A DNA stretch of 21,548 nucleotides from an uncultured Porphyromonadaceae bacterium (GTDB taxonomy: Bacteria; Bacteroidota; Bacteroidia; Bacteroidales; Muribaculaceae): assembly GCA_938027385.1 (NCBI GenBank), contig CALJBF010000113.1, positions 1 to 21,548 of the forward strand, given 5' to 3'. Below the pieces are notes generated by a model, which was given only the letters and a program-made list of their open reading frames with translations, did no database searches and was not told where the DNA came from. Of this stretch, positions 14,115-21,548 are shown one piece after another (within the stretch, counting starts at the first letter, position 1; every line of letters starts with the position of its first letter). The position numbers and the translations under genes were made by a program.

Positions 14115-15056
14115 TCAGCGCTCGGCGCGCATGGGGTTGCTGAGGAAGTCTTCGTAGGCCAGGCGCAGACCGTCGGCGAGTTCGGTCTTGTACGTCCAGC
14201 CCAGGGCGCGGGCCTTCGATACGTCGAGCAGTTTGCGGGGGGTGCCGTTGGGCATCGAGGTGTCCCAGAGGATGCGGCCGGTGTATCCCACGGTGGCGGC
14301 AACCAGCTCGGTGAGTTCGCGTATGGTTAGCTCGCGTCCCGAGCCGGCGTTTACGGTCTCCTCGCCCGAATAGTTCTGCATCAGGAAGATGCAGATGTCG
14401 GCCATGTCGTCTACGTAGAGGAATTCGCGCAGCGGCGAGCCGTCGCCCCAGCAGGTGACTTCGGTGGCGCCGCTGACCTTTGCCTCGTGGAAACGGCGTA
14501 TCAGCGCGGGCACCACGTGCGAGTGCATGGGGTGGTAGTTGTCGTTGGGGCCGTAGAGGTTGGTGGGCATCACCGAGATGAAGTCGGCGCCATACTGGCG
14601 GCGCAGATACGAGCAGTAGCGCAGGCCCGAGATCTTGGCCAGGGCGTAGGCCTCGTTGGTCTCTTCGAGTGCCGAGGTGAGCAGACAGCTCTCGGGCATG
14701 GGCTGTGGCGCCATGCGGGGGTAGATGCACGACGAGCCCAGGAAGAGCAGTTTGCGGCATCCGCTCTGCCAGGCGGCGTGGATTACGTTCATCTCGAGCA
14801 TCATGTTCTGATACATGAAGTCGGCGGGAGCCTTGCGGTTGGCCTCGATGCCGCCGACTTTGGCGGCGGCGAGGAACACGTATTCGGGGCGCACTTCGTT
14901 GAAGAATGCCTCGACGGCGTCCTGACGGGTGAGGTCGAGCTCGGAGTGCGTGCGGGTGACGATGTTGTTGAATCCCTGGCGGCGCAGCTGCCTGATGATT
15001 GCCGAGCCTACCATGCCGCGGTGTCCGGCCACGTATATGAGCGAGTCTTTTTCCAT
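14115..15056 (-). CDS. fcl: GDP-L-fucose synthase
   Basis: 313-aa enzyme of the short-chain dehydrogenase/epimerase family. It converts GDP-4-keto-6-deoxymannose to GDP-L-fucose with NADPH (epimerase-reductase). The N-terminus has the Rossmann motif GHRGMVGSA (G11, G14, G17). SSCIYP (S108 region) and Y137-x3-K141 in YALAKISG complete the catalytic triad. LTRQDAVEAFF, VFLAAAKVGGI, MPTNLYGPND and LREFLYVDDMAD are all typical of WcaG/Fcl. The product feeds fucosylated capsule, O-antigen or surface glycoprotein synthesis. It lies 24 bases after the lipid kinase gene and is very likely in its operon. The partner GDP-mannose dehydratase gene (gmd) is not in the window. Confidence 0.95.
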   Translation of the reverse strand: MEKDSLIYVAGHRGMVGSAIIRQLRRQGFNNIVTRTHSELDLTRQDAVEAFFNEVRPEYVFLAAAKVGGIEANRKAPADFMYQNMMLEMNVIHAAWQSGCRKLLFLGSSCIYPRMAPQPMPESCLLTSALEETNEAYALAKISGLRYCSYLRRQYGADFISVMPTNLYGPNDNYHPMHSHVVPALIRRFHEAKVSGATEVTCWGDGSPLREFLYVDDMADICIFLMQNYSGEETVNAGSGRELTIRELTELVAATVGYTGRILWDTSMPNGTPRKLLDVSKARALGWTYKTELADGLRLAYEDFLSNPMRAER

Positions 15057-15080
15057 TGCTGGGGTATGGGTTTGAGCGGG

Positions 15081-16166
15081 TTACCGGTCATCGTCGTCGT
15101 CCTCCTCCCAGATGCGGGCGGCGCGGCGGTCAGACCGTTCTTCGAAAGTGTCGGATAGTTCCTCGTCGCTGTCGAAGTGTTTGAGTATGTGGCGCGAGAA
15201 TAGGTGGTGCAGCCCCAGGCGCACATCCTTCACCATCTCGCGCACGGGGGTGATGATGGGCTTGAACGACTGGCGCGAGTCGGGGGTGAATATCAGCAGG
15301 CGCCCGTGGTGGCACTTGATGTCGAGGATGTTGTCCATCATCATCGGCTCGCCGTCGATGTGGGCCTCGCCCACGGCGTTGCGGTATATCACGGCGGCCG
15401 GCGCGCGGAACGAGTGCACCATCGTGTTCTTGTTGATGTAGCCGGTGAAGATGTCCATTCCCATCACGGCAGTGTCGATTGGCGAGCCCGAGTGCACGAT
15501 GGTGATGTCGAGCAGGCCGTCGGTGATCGATGCCTGCGGCGCGATATAGGCGTTGTTGCCCCACTGCGAGGCGTTGCACACGGCAATCAGGAAGGCCTTT
15601 TCGGTCAGGAGCTTGCCGTTGGCCGATACGGTGTAGGTCTGCGGGCGGTATTTCACGTACTCAGACACGCACGAGCGGATGTAAGTCAGCAGTCCGCGGT
15701 GGTTCTGGCGGGCGAACCGATGGCTTACGGCGGCGTCGAACCCCAGGCCGAAAGTGCAGAAGAACGGGCGGCCGTTGACCGTGCCGTAGTCCGAGGCCAC
15801 CACATTGTCGGCCTCGATGACGTCGAGTGCCAGGTCGATGTCCATCGGCACCCCCACGTGGCGGGCCAGGCCGTTGCCCGAACCGGCCGGGAGGATTCCC
15901 AGCGCCACGGGCGTGCCGCAGAGGGCGCGCGCCGTCTCGTTGACCGTGCCGTCGCCACCGCAGGCCAGAACGCCGTAATATCCGCGGCTTACGGCCTCGG
16001 CGGCCAGGCGCGTGGCGTCGCCGCGGGCCGCCGTGGTGCGGGCGTCGACACGCCATCCGGCCTCGGCCAGACGTTCGGTCACAGCCTGCGCCACCCCCTT
16101 TTTCGAGCCGGTGCCCGAAATGGGGTTTATGATCAGCATGAGGTCACGTTGTCTGTCGGCAGTCAT
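15081..16166 (-). CDS. diacylglycerol kinase family lipid kinase (YegS/LCB5-like)
   Basis: 361-aa enzyme that would phosphorylate a lipid hydroxyl (diacylglycerol, sphingoid or related) using ATP. LIINPISGTGSKKG opens the catalytic domain, GGDGTVNE (from residue 70) is the nucleotide loop and LGILPAGSGNGLARHVG the conserved phosphate/acyl site. FGLGFDAAVSHRF and the beta-sandwich C-terminal domain (LDIKCHHGRLLIF) match YegS/DagK. The last 40 residues add an extra charged tail ending EEDDDDDR. ATG 16166 is preferred because the in-frame extension to 16361 crosses the predicted promoter and looks noncoding. It is the first gene of an operon with GDP-fucose synthase. Bacteroidota make sphingolipids, so a sphingoid substrate is possible but unproven. 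Confidence 0.9.
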   Translation of the reverse strand: MTADRQRDLMLIINPISGTGSKKGVAQAVTERLAEAGWRVDARTTAARGDATRLAAEAVSRGYYGVLACGGDGTVNETARALCGTPVALGILPAGSGNGLARHVGVPMDIDLALDVIEADNVVASDYGTVNGRPFFCTFGLGFDAAVSHRFARQNHRGLLTYIRSCVSEYVKYRPQTYTVSANGKLLTEKAFLIAVCNASQWGNNAYIAPQASITDGLLDITIVHSGSPIDTAVMGMDIFTGYINKNTMVHSFRAPAAVIYRNAVGEAHIDGEPMMMDNILDIKCHHGRLLIFTPDSRQSFKPIITPVREMVKDVRLGLHHLFSRHILKHFDSDEELSDTFEERSDRRAARIWEEDDDDDR

Positions 16167-16298
16167 AGGCAGGTCTGAGTCTTGCGGTGACGGAGGTGGC
16201 CGCGTATTCCGCGGGAATCTTCCGGGCATCGCCCGGGAAGTTTCCCCCCGCCCGGCATGATAGACAGGCCGGGGCGGTTTCGGGCAACCTCTGTGATG

Positions 16299-16306
16299 CA
16301 AAATTA
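16299..16306 (-). promoter_or_regulatory. -7 element TAATTTTG of the lipid kinase-fucose synthase operon
   Basis: The minus strand reads TAATTTTGCATC about 130 bases before ATG 16166. No clear -33 element is seen. The leader would be unusually long (about 125 bases) for this window. Confidence 0.5.
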
Positions 16307-16400
16307 AACATAAATCGCGAGAGTTTCGTGTGCCGCGCACAAAAACCGCCAAAAAACTCAAAAAAATGCGTCAACCCCTTGCCGGGCACTGAAAAAGTTG

Positions 16401-16408
16401 TAAATTTG
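16401..16408 (+). promoter_or_regulatory. -7 element TAAATTTG of the tRNA gene
   Basis: TAAATTTGCAACC lies 16 bases before the first base of tRNA-Ser, matching TAnnTTTG. A TTG around 16379-16381 is at suitable -33 spacing. Confidence 0.65.
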
Positions 16409-16424
16409 CAACCGAAAACCTCAA

Positions 16425-16515
16425 GGAGAGGTGGGTGAGTGGCTGAAACCACCGGTTTGCTAAACCGACGTAGGATACAATCCTACCACGAGTTCGAATC
16501 TCGTCCTCTCCGCCA
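16425..16515 (+). tRNA. tRNA-Ser(GCU)
   Basis: Class II tRNA with encoded CCA. The acceptor stem GGAGAGG (16425-16431) pairs with CCTCTCC (16505-16511), with discriminator G and CCA at 16513-16515. The anticodon loop TTGCTAA carries GCT at 16459-16461 and reads AGC/AGU. The long variable arm GTAGGAT...ATCCTAC and the T-arm GAGTTCGAATCTC confirm serine identity. GC-rich core genes lie upstream and AT-rich DNA begins about 100 bases downstream, the usual setting of a tRNA used as an integration site. Confidence 0.97.
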
Positions 16516-16517
16516 AC

Positions 16518-16551
16518 AGGCCGCAAGTCACCGACTTGCGGCCTTGTTTTT
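16518..16551 (+). terminator. intrinsic terminator of the tRNA gene
   Basis: A perfect 12-bp stem, AGGCCGCAAGTC and GACTTGCGGCCT with loop ACC, is followed by TGTTTTT. It starts three bases after the tRNA CCA. Confidence 0.92.
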
Positions 16552-16745
16552 GTGCATCTCCCCCCCCTCAATCGCCATGCCTGAACCTCCGGCCCCGCAA
16601 AACGGGCAAGCCTGATGTCGCAAAAAAAAATGTCGCTATACACGTCGTCAAAACGGTTCTTTTAACAATTTCAATTGCCACAGCATGGGTGTTCCTTAAA
16701 CGAGTTTTACTTAGCTGATATAGCTGATAATCAAAATAAAATTCA

Positions 16746-16753
16746 TAACTTTG
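16746..16753 (+). promoter_or_regulatory. -7 element TAACTTTG of the RhuM-like gene
   Basis: TAACTTTG is followed by TAACT and then ATG 16759, again almost leaderless. It would drive both the regulator remnant and the overlapping membrane-protein gene. Confidence 0.6.
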
Positions 16754-16758
16754 TAACT

Positions 16759-17219
16759 ATGAGTGACCTTACTGTATCAAGCATAGAACGGCAGAACGTG
16801 TTAAACAACCGCTATGCAGTGGATGCCCTTCAGAAGAATCTCGGTTTTACCGGGATGCTTTTCGAGGGTGAATACCGTTTTACTAAAAAAAATGGTAGCC
16901 GATTTTTATGAGGTAGACCTCTCGACAATCAATCGTTACATATCCCAATATGAAGAGGAGCTGAAATACAACGGCTACTTTTTATGTCGGGGTAAATTGT
17001 TGAAAGAGCTAAAGTTGCAATTTGGTCATGTCATAAATGAGATGACCAAAACTACTCAACTCGGACTATTCAGTTTCCGTGCTGTCCTCAATATGGGTAT
17101 GCTTCTTACAGAGAGCGAGAAGGCTAAGCAAGTACGCGCTCGGATAATTCAAACTCGAAATCATCCACGCGATAGACAACAATAAAACAGAATTTGACGA
17201 AAAATTGCATTATGAATAA
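16759..17219 (+). pseudogene. RhuM-like/DNA-binding accessory protein broken by two single-base frameshifts
   Basis: Two frames together give one protein. From ATG 16759 the first reads SDLTVSSIERQNVLNNRYAV... to FTKK, then stops at 16911. The next frame continues KKMVADFYEVDLSTINRYIS..., FSFRAVLNMGMLLTESEKAK and QVRARII, stopping at 17185. A third frame resumes LEIIHAIDNNKTEFDEKLHYE and stops at 17219. One base less in the A8 run (16885-16892) and one less near 17150 would restore a continuous protein of about 153 aa. The FTxxxVAxFYEVDxxTIxRY and MLLTESEKAK segments recall a family of Bacteroidota DNA-binding/RhuM-type proteins that are usually about twice as long; this family call is from memory and moderate. 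The restored stop overlaps the next gene's ATG, which argues that this is its natural end. Confidence 0.6.
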
Positions 17220-18198
17220 CTTCTGGACATCTCCGACTTTTAATCTGCTATCCATATTAGTAGCTATTATTGCTTTAGTATTTATTGGACTCAAGTATGG
17301 CTCGTCTTTAAAAGACAAGAAATTACATTTATGCTATATCTGTGGCATTTGTATTTTTCTAATTATTGAGCTTGCTACATATATATGTATTCAAAGCGAT
17401 CATTCTGTTGAAATAATTTCTTACATTTCTTTTGCTTCAACGCTTTCATCGTTGATACTTTCTGTAGTTGCAATCATATATGCAATCGTATCTAATAATA
17501 AGGGAGAATTACAATACGGGAAAATTGACTCGGCGTCTTCAAAAATAACAGAGTCGGTTTCAGAATTCTCAAAAAAATCTGAAGAATTAACCCAAGGACT
17601 TTCTAATGTTTTAATCAAACTTGATGAAGTGAAAAACATTTCTATTGAAACAAGAGATAGCGTGAGTCAAATGAATCGAGCAGGACTACGCAACCCTCAA
17701 GTTTCCGAGTCTTCGATTAAACAAAATCTATCTCCTGATATTACATCAAGCCATCCAGGCGATGAAGGAGATATGACGGCCGAAAATAAAATTGCAGACG
17801 CTAAAAATCAAGCCTCACAGGAAACTATTGATAATATAGTGAGGGGGTATGTAAATATAGGTTCATTTGTGGGAAATTTATCCTTGTTAGCATGTGTCTA
17901 TTCAAGAGATATGAAGAAACCATTTAATGCTTCCGATATTTTCCCTCCTGCACACCAAGACAATAACATGTATATTTTTGGCTATATTATTGCCTCTACA
18001 GCTTTAGGGGTTGTTACAGCTCAAAATATAAATGGGACATTCCATGTTCTCAGTTATTATGAAAAAATAAAAGAACTATTGGAAGAAAACATCCAGACAT
18101 ATATCACTCGAGCAAATGATCCGGCACAGCAATTTAACAAAGAAGCGTATGAGTATATGTTACGCTATTTTGGTTTTCCACAGAATAAGAATGATTAG
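17212..18198 (+). CDS. membrane protein with three N-terminal TM segments and a coiled coil; family not recognised
   Basis: 328-aa protein. Hydrophobic segments at about residues 11-27, 39-60 and 69-93 are followed by a likely coiled coil at about 105-155 (SKITESVSEFSKKSEELTQG and onward), a polar linker (about 160-195) and a C-terminal soluble domain with IDNIVRGYVNIGSFVGN, YIFGYIIASTALGVV and NKEAYEYMLRYFGFP. I do not recognise the family. ATG 17212 is preferred to an in-frame TTG at 17194. The ATG overlaps the restored stop of the RhuM-like gene, which suggests coupled translation. Base composition is strongly AT-rich, unlike the core. A membrane-anchored sensor or effector in a defence or toxin-like pair is a possible role, from context only. 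Confidence 0.75.
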   Translation: MNNFWTSPTFNLLSILVAIIALVFIGLKYGSSLKDKKLHLCYICGICIFLIIELATYICIQSDHSVEIISYISFASTLSSLILSVVAIIYAIVSNNKGELQYGKIDSASSKITESVSEFSKKSEELTQGLSNVLIKLDEVKNISIETRDSVSQMNRAGLRNPQVSESSIKQNLSPDITSSHPGDEGDMTAENKIADAKNQASQETIDNIVRGYVNIGSFVGNLSLLACVYSRDMKKPFNASDIFPPAHQDNNMYIFGYIIASTALGVVTAQNINGTFHVLSYYEKIKELLEENIQTYITRANDPAQQFNKEAYEYMLRYFGFPQNKND

Positions 18199-18244
18199 CG
18201 CATTATAAGATAATAATTGCAATCCAAAACTTTCCTAAAGAAAA

Positions 18245-18697
18245 TTATAATAATATAATATTAGGCGTTCCTACAGAAAGTGAGTATAATGAACTGTCGG
18301 GGGTGAGGGATGAGAAGACAAGTTCGTCGGAGATGGAGGCTACGTATTCATTGCGTTGTTGGCAGAGGTTACGAGATGTTCTGGTTGTAGATGTTTTGAA
18401 TGGGGCAATAAATAGGACTCGTCCGGAGTTGTATGCTTCGCGGAACTTGTCTGGAATCTTTTTATAAATAGAGCGGGCGAGGACGCAGATAATTCCGCAT
18501 TTTCCTCGAAACAGGAAGTCGAGGACTTCACGCTCCATTTTGGAATGGAAACCGCTTACAATGGCAACGTCTTCGTGTTTGGCAACTTTCACTGCCCAGT
18601 CGAGCGTGGGTAGCACTGAAAGAGAGGTTATATTGTTCGAAGCGAAATAGCCAATCTTCTTGAAGTCAAGCAGCAAAATGTTGCCAAGTGTTTCCAT
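18245..18697 (-). CDS. DprA/SLOG-like Rossmann-fold protein next to the methyltransferase
   Basis: 150-aa protein. The segment VAIVSGFHSKMEREVLDFLFRG resembles the nucleotide-binding loop of DprA-like SLOG proteins. It is followed by CGIICVLARSIYKKIPDKFREA, GRVLFIAPF and RTSRNLCQQRNEYVASISDELVF, an order typical of small SLOG proteins that accompany DNA-modification genes. It is about half the length of a full DprA and has only the Rossmann-like part. Its ATG directly abuts the restored stop codon of the methyltransferase frame, so the two are probably translated together. The role is probably binding a nucleotide or DNA ligand; activity unproven. Confidence 0.75.
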   Translation of the reverse strand: METLGNILLLDFKKIGYFASNNITSLSVLPTLDWAVKVAKHEDVAIVSGFHSKMEREVLDFLFRGKCGIICVLARSIYKKIPDKFREAYNSGRVLFIAPFKTSTTRTSRNLCQQRNEYVASISDELVFSSLTPDSSLYSLSVGTPNIILL

Positions 18698-18753
18698 TTA
18701 TTCATTTGAATTGTTAAGTTCGTCTCCCATGCGATATTTGATGTCGTAGTTTA

Positions 18754-21548
18754 TTATGAAATCAAGTTCCTCATCGGAAAACCGTAATGACGAGCCAAAA
18801 CAGTGTCTTTATCGTCATTTATGGGTTTTGAGTTAGATTTTTGATAGGTCTCGGTTCTGTTTATTCCCTTGGTTTTACTGTTAATCTCATAGAATAGAGC
18901 ATTATTTCTCAAATTAGTTTCGAGTTTATCGCTCAGTGAGACTATTTCATCTGCAAGGATTTCAGGATAGTCAAATTGAAATCCAAAAATCATATAGTCC
19001 TTAAAATTAAAGAGATCATAATTGATGGCATAATACCACCAAAACAGACTACTATTATATGCAGCCGTTAATACCTTGGCATTATATGCCTCTTGGATTG
19101 AAGTTTGTTTGTTGCTTACTGCATCACAATCAAATTCATTATTCAAAAATGTAACCCAATAACCTCCGCCAGCGGTACGATAAAAAACATTATTCTTATT
19201 GCGATTAGCCGCGATATAGTCTGAAGTAATTCGATGTGTGGAGTATTTATCAAAGATAAATAATTCTATTGGAGTACCAACTTTTACGATATGTTGTTGC
19301 TTTGTTTGGTCTTCTTTCGAATAAGAAACATTTTGGAATAATTGAGACCGTGTATGCGAATACCAACGGTAGATTCCAGAAGTAAATACTGAGTTTGAAT
19401 TTGCGCAATCGGTTAATAATATGCACAGACGTTGAAGTACGCCATCAAATAGTTGTGCCGGTCGCTGGTGGAATGTGGAAATCCATTTATTCCCAAACTC
19501 TTCCTTAACAAACCTTTGGAGAGTACTCATACTATCATTAGCAAATGCTGAGATAGGAATAATCATACCTTCTCTTCCTTTTATACTCAAAATGTCTTTG
19601 GTACGCTCAATCGTAAAGGCATATAGGTTTGAAGCTGGCAAAGTCTTATAATAGCTTGCTATGCGATAAATCTCAATTACAGCCTTACCAGTTTCTTTGT
19701 TTTTTCTTGTATATCCGACATAAGGTGGATTGCCAATAATGACATCGAAGCCGCCGTTACCCTCAATGATTTGGTAGAACTCGGCAAGCCAGTTGAAGGG
19801 CTGATGTGATTTAAGCCATTCAATATAGTCCATATTTGGAGAAGATGCGGAATGAAGTCGATGATTTAGTTTATCATTGAGGGACTTCAACAATTCTCGT
19901 AGGTCGTGTTTGGCCTGTTTAAAAGCCATCATATCCTCCTCCTGGCGCAACTGTTGATAGACAAAAATTCGATAAGCCGCTGCTACTTTGTGCATCTCAT
20001 CATTAATCTGCTGCTTGAAGTCTTGGTTGGCAAGTTCTTGCAGAATATCTTCGGCATGGACAAGGTCGTGATCCAGTTGCTCTTTGTTGGCATAGCCGAC
20101 GAGGGTGTTGCCGCAACGTATATTGAAATCAATGTCTGGTAACGGGTCGAGTCCGAGATTCTCAGCGCGACGCTCTACATCAACGACAGCAACCATTTTC
20201 AGAAACAAGCGCAGTTTGGCAATTTCGGTGGCTTCAACCATAATGTCTACGCCATAGAGGTTGCGAAGAATAATGGACTTGAAAATGAAATATTGGATGT
20301 TGGAACGGTATTTGTCTGTAATTTCGGCAAGTTCCTCCTTGAATTTTGCGGGGCTCTCGCGGTTGAACTCCTGCATACGGTCTATGCAGATTTCGTATAA
20401 CGGTTCAAGAATGTTCATAGCTGCAAAAAGGAACGCGCCTGAGCCGCAGGTCGGGTCAAGTATGGTTACCTTTTGCAGGTTATGATAGAACCAGCCAACA
20501 AAACGGCTATCTCCGTGCGCAATAAGGTCGGAGGCAAAGGTGCGTATGTCGAGATTATAAGTGATAAAATCATTTATAGAAGTGATTTCTCCACGATTTA
20601 TTTTTCCGAGAATATCACCACAACGTTGCAAGCGGTCGATGGTTTCGCGCCAAATCTCATTGGGCAATCCCCATTGGTCCGGCGTGCGTGTATTCCACTC
20701 CGAGCGAAGTTCGGCAAGCGGGACATGGCTGTCGGGCAATTCACCGACCGGAGTTTCGGAATACTCCTTGTGCATATTCTTGGTGATAATACCTCGGGCA
20801 ATGGACTCCGGGATAATATCGAAATCCTTATATCCTTTTTTGACTGCATCGAAAATATAGCGGTCTCCGCTTTCGCGTAGTGTGCTCCACACATATCCGT
20901 TCGGTTCAAACTCCTTGGCAGAGTCTTTCGTCGAAACTCGCACTTGGTCGAAAAGATACGGCAGGATACAGTTGCGACCGATATACTCCGTTATGTCCTC
21001 CTTTGTGTAATATGCACCCATCTGAGCTCGGTCGTTGATATACTGTTCGAATATATATCCGAGCACATCAGGGTTGATGTCCTTGCCTGATTCCGTAAGA
21101 CGGGTATCAAGATGCCAGTTCCATTTGTCGAAGAAGTCGAACAGTCCGATAAAAGCTTCATCTGGAATGTCGATGTCAGCGTAGTCTGTTTCAAGCTGAT
21201 GCTCGTCGAACATGCCGCCGTTAAGATACGGAATCTTCCCGAAGACTGCCTCAAAGTCGCGGGAATGTTTTGGAGTGTTCAAACCGTCATGGAAAAGACT
21301 GCGCAAAAAACTACGGTAGAAGTTATAAAATCTATCCTCTCCCTCGTTAGCCCTTACAAAGTTAAGTTTATTGCGCAAGTAGTCAACGTCGAGATTCAGA
21401 AAGCCTTTCTTCTGAATGAAGTAGCAGAACATAAGACGATTGAGCATTACCGACGCATACCACTGCTTGTTGCGGTTGTTCTTGGTGTCAATATGGTCGT
21501 CGATACCTGATATAAACTCTGCAAATGCCCTGTGCTGTTTCTTGAAAC
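18754..21548 (-). CDS. Eco57I-type adenine-specific DNA methyltransferase / Type IIG-like enzyme, 5' end outside window
   Basis: At least 930 aa; the frame stays open through the window edge (FKKQHRAFAEFISGIDDHID precedes the first internal Met at 21447), so the start is missing. GYIFEQYINDRAQMGAYYTK is the usual segment before the methylase core. LDPTCGSGAFLF (about 20425-20460) is the SAM-binding motif and GNPPYVGYT (about 19710-19735) is the N6-adenine catalytic NPPY motif. The C-terminal 300 residues would be the target-recognition part. The frame ends early at 18754: one base more in the A4 run at 18778-18781 (plus strand) restores EELDFIINYDIKYRMGDEL and a stop at 18700-18698, directly before the SLOG gene. 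It acts in restriction-modification or related phage defence. Whether a nuclease domain is present upstream is not visible. Confidence 0.88.
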   Translation of the reverse strand, partial: FKKQHRAFAEFISGIDDHIDTKNNRNKQWYASVMLNRLMFCYFIQKKGFLNLDVDYLRNKLNFVRANEGEDRFYNFYRSFLRSLFHDGLNTPKHSRDFEAVFGKIPYLNGGMFDEHQLETDYADIDIPDEAFIGLFDFFDKWNWHLDTRLTESGKDINPDVLGYIFEQYINDRAQMGAYYTKEDITEYIGRNCILPYLFDQVRVSTKDSAKEFEPNGYVWSTLRESGDRYIFDAVKKGYKDFDIIPESIARGIITKNMHKEYSETPVGELPDSHVPLAELRSEWNTRTPDQWGLPNEIWRETIDRLQRCGDILGKINRGEITSINDFITYNLDIRTFASDLIAHGDSRFVGWFYHNLQKVTILDPTCGSGAFLFAAMNILEPLYEICIDRMQEFNRESPAKFKEELAEITDKYRSNIQYFIFKSIILRNLYGVDIMVEATEIAKLRLFLKMVAVVDVERRAENLGLDPLPDIDFNIRCGNTLVGYANKEQLDHDLVHAEDILQELANQDFKQQINDEMHKVAAAYRIFVYQQLRQEEDMMAFKQAKHDLRELLKSLNDKLNHRLHSASSPNMDYIEWLKSHQPFNWLAEFYQIIEGNGGFDVIIGNPPYVGYTRKNKETGKAVIEIYRIASYYKTLPASNLYAFTIERTKDILSIKGREGMIIPISAFANDSMSTLQRFVKEEFGNKWISTFHQRPAQLFDGVLQRLCILLTDCANSNSVFTSGIYRWYSHTRSQLFQNVSYSKEDQTKQQHIVKVGTPIELFIFDKYSTHRITSDYIAANRNKNNVFYRTAGGGYWVTFLNNEFDCDAVSNKQTSIQEAYNAKVLTAAYNSSLFWWYYAINYDLFNFKDYMIFGFQFDYPEILADEIVSLSDKLETNLRNNALFYEINSKTKGINRTETYQKSNSKPINDDKDTVLARHYGFPMRNLIS

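Larger units (their letters stand above)
16600..21548. mobile_element. putative tRNA-Ser-associated genomic island (right end outside window)
   Basis: From about 16620 the sequence changes from the GC-rich style of the preceding 16 kb to clearly AT-rich DNA with A/T-ending codons, and stays so to the edge. The contents are accessory-type: a RhuM-like regulator, an unrecognised membrane protein, a DprA/SLOG-like protein and a large DNA methyltransferase. No integrase or direct repeat of the tRNA 3' end is visible inside the window. Bases 16552-16745 hold no supported gene; the boundary position is approximate. Confidence 0.55.

Noticed and set aside
15204..16178. 324-aa plus-strand frame opposite the lipid kinase gene
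   Set aside because: The minus-strand frame has clear kinase motifs; the antisense translation is composition-driven.
16167..16361. 65-residue N-terminal extension of the lipid kinase
   Set aside because: It crosses the TAATTTTG promoter element and has no family-like sequence; the kinase domain starts right after ATG 16166.
16536..16718. 60-aa plus-strand frame after the tRNA
   Set aside because: It begins inside the tRNA terminator and has no recognisable content.
18245..21548. Complete DISARM or BREX system
   Set aside because: Only a methyltransferase and a SLOG-like protein are visible; no helicase, DUF1998, PLD or Pgl partners are in the window.

Overview
The window looks like a chromosome segment from a gut-type Bacteroidota. 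Many genes are preceded by the Bacteroidota -7 promoter element TAnnTTTG, in several cases with a TTTG-like -33 element. The gene content also fits: a BspA-like leucine-rich-repeat lipoprotein, a TonB-dependent receptor and Bacteroidota-style ATPases with nuclease-like C-termini. The GC-rich core and gene types resemble Muribaculaceae or relatives, but that placement is inference without a search.

Layout. 1-4751: LRR lipoprotein (+), then convergent a TonB-dependent outer-membrane receptor (-) and a CPA1-type cation/proton antiporter with an RCK_C tail (-). 4883-7439 (+): a 76-aa membrane peptide overlapping a split ThrE/YjjPB-like exporter pair, then a LysR regulator. 7448-9800 (-): a DUF4143-type AAA ATPase followed by two overlapping GNAT acetyltransferases. 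10002-12170 (+): a small nucleotidyltransferase-fold protein, a perfect 55-bp palindrome, and a second ATPase (ATPase_2 plus DUF234). 12226-12361: a gene-free structured inverted-repeat element. 12372-16166 (-): an HExxH mini-protein, a small outer-membrane barrel, a DJ-1/PfpI protein, GDP-L-fucose synthase and a YegS-like lipid kinase. 16425-16515: tRNA-Ser(GCU) with a strong terminator.

Just beyond the tRNA the base composition changes sharply to AT-rich and stays so to the window edge. This reads as a tRNA-associated genomic island with defence-type content. It holds a frameshifted RhuM-like regulator coupled by overlap to an unrecognised three-TM, coiled-coil membrane protein (+), and a convergent module of a large Eco57I-type adenine-specific DNA methyltransferase or Type IIG-like enzyme (5' end outside the window) plus a small DprA/SLOG-like Rossmann protein (-).

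Three single-base indels in this island, two of them in homopolymer runs, break otherwise convincing reading frames. Undoing them restores tight stop/start junctions (ATG overlapping TAA at 17212-17219, and TAA abutting ATG at 18700-18695). They are either recent mutations, phase-variable tracts or assembly errors.

The least explained parts are: repeat-rich promoters in front of both ATPase genes (33-bp-period repeats, and a palindrome with a degenerate copy over the promoter), the switch-like structured element at 12226-12361, and the regulator plus membrane-protein pair beside the tRNA.
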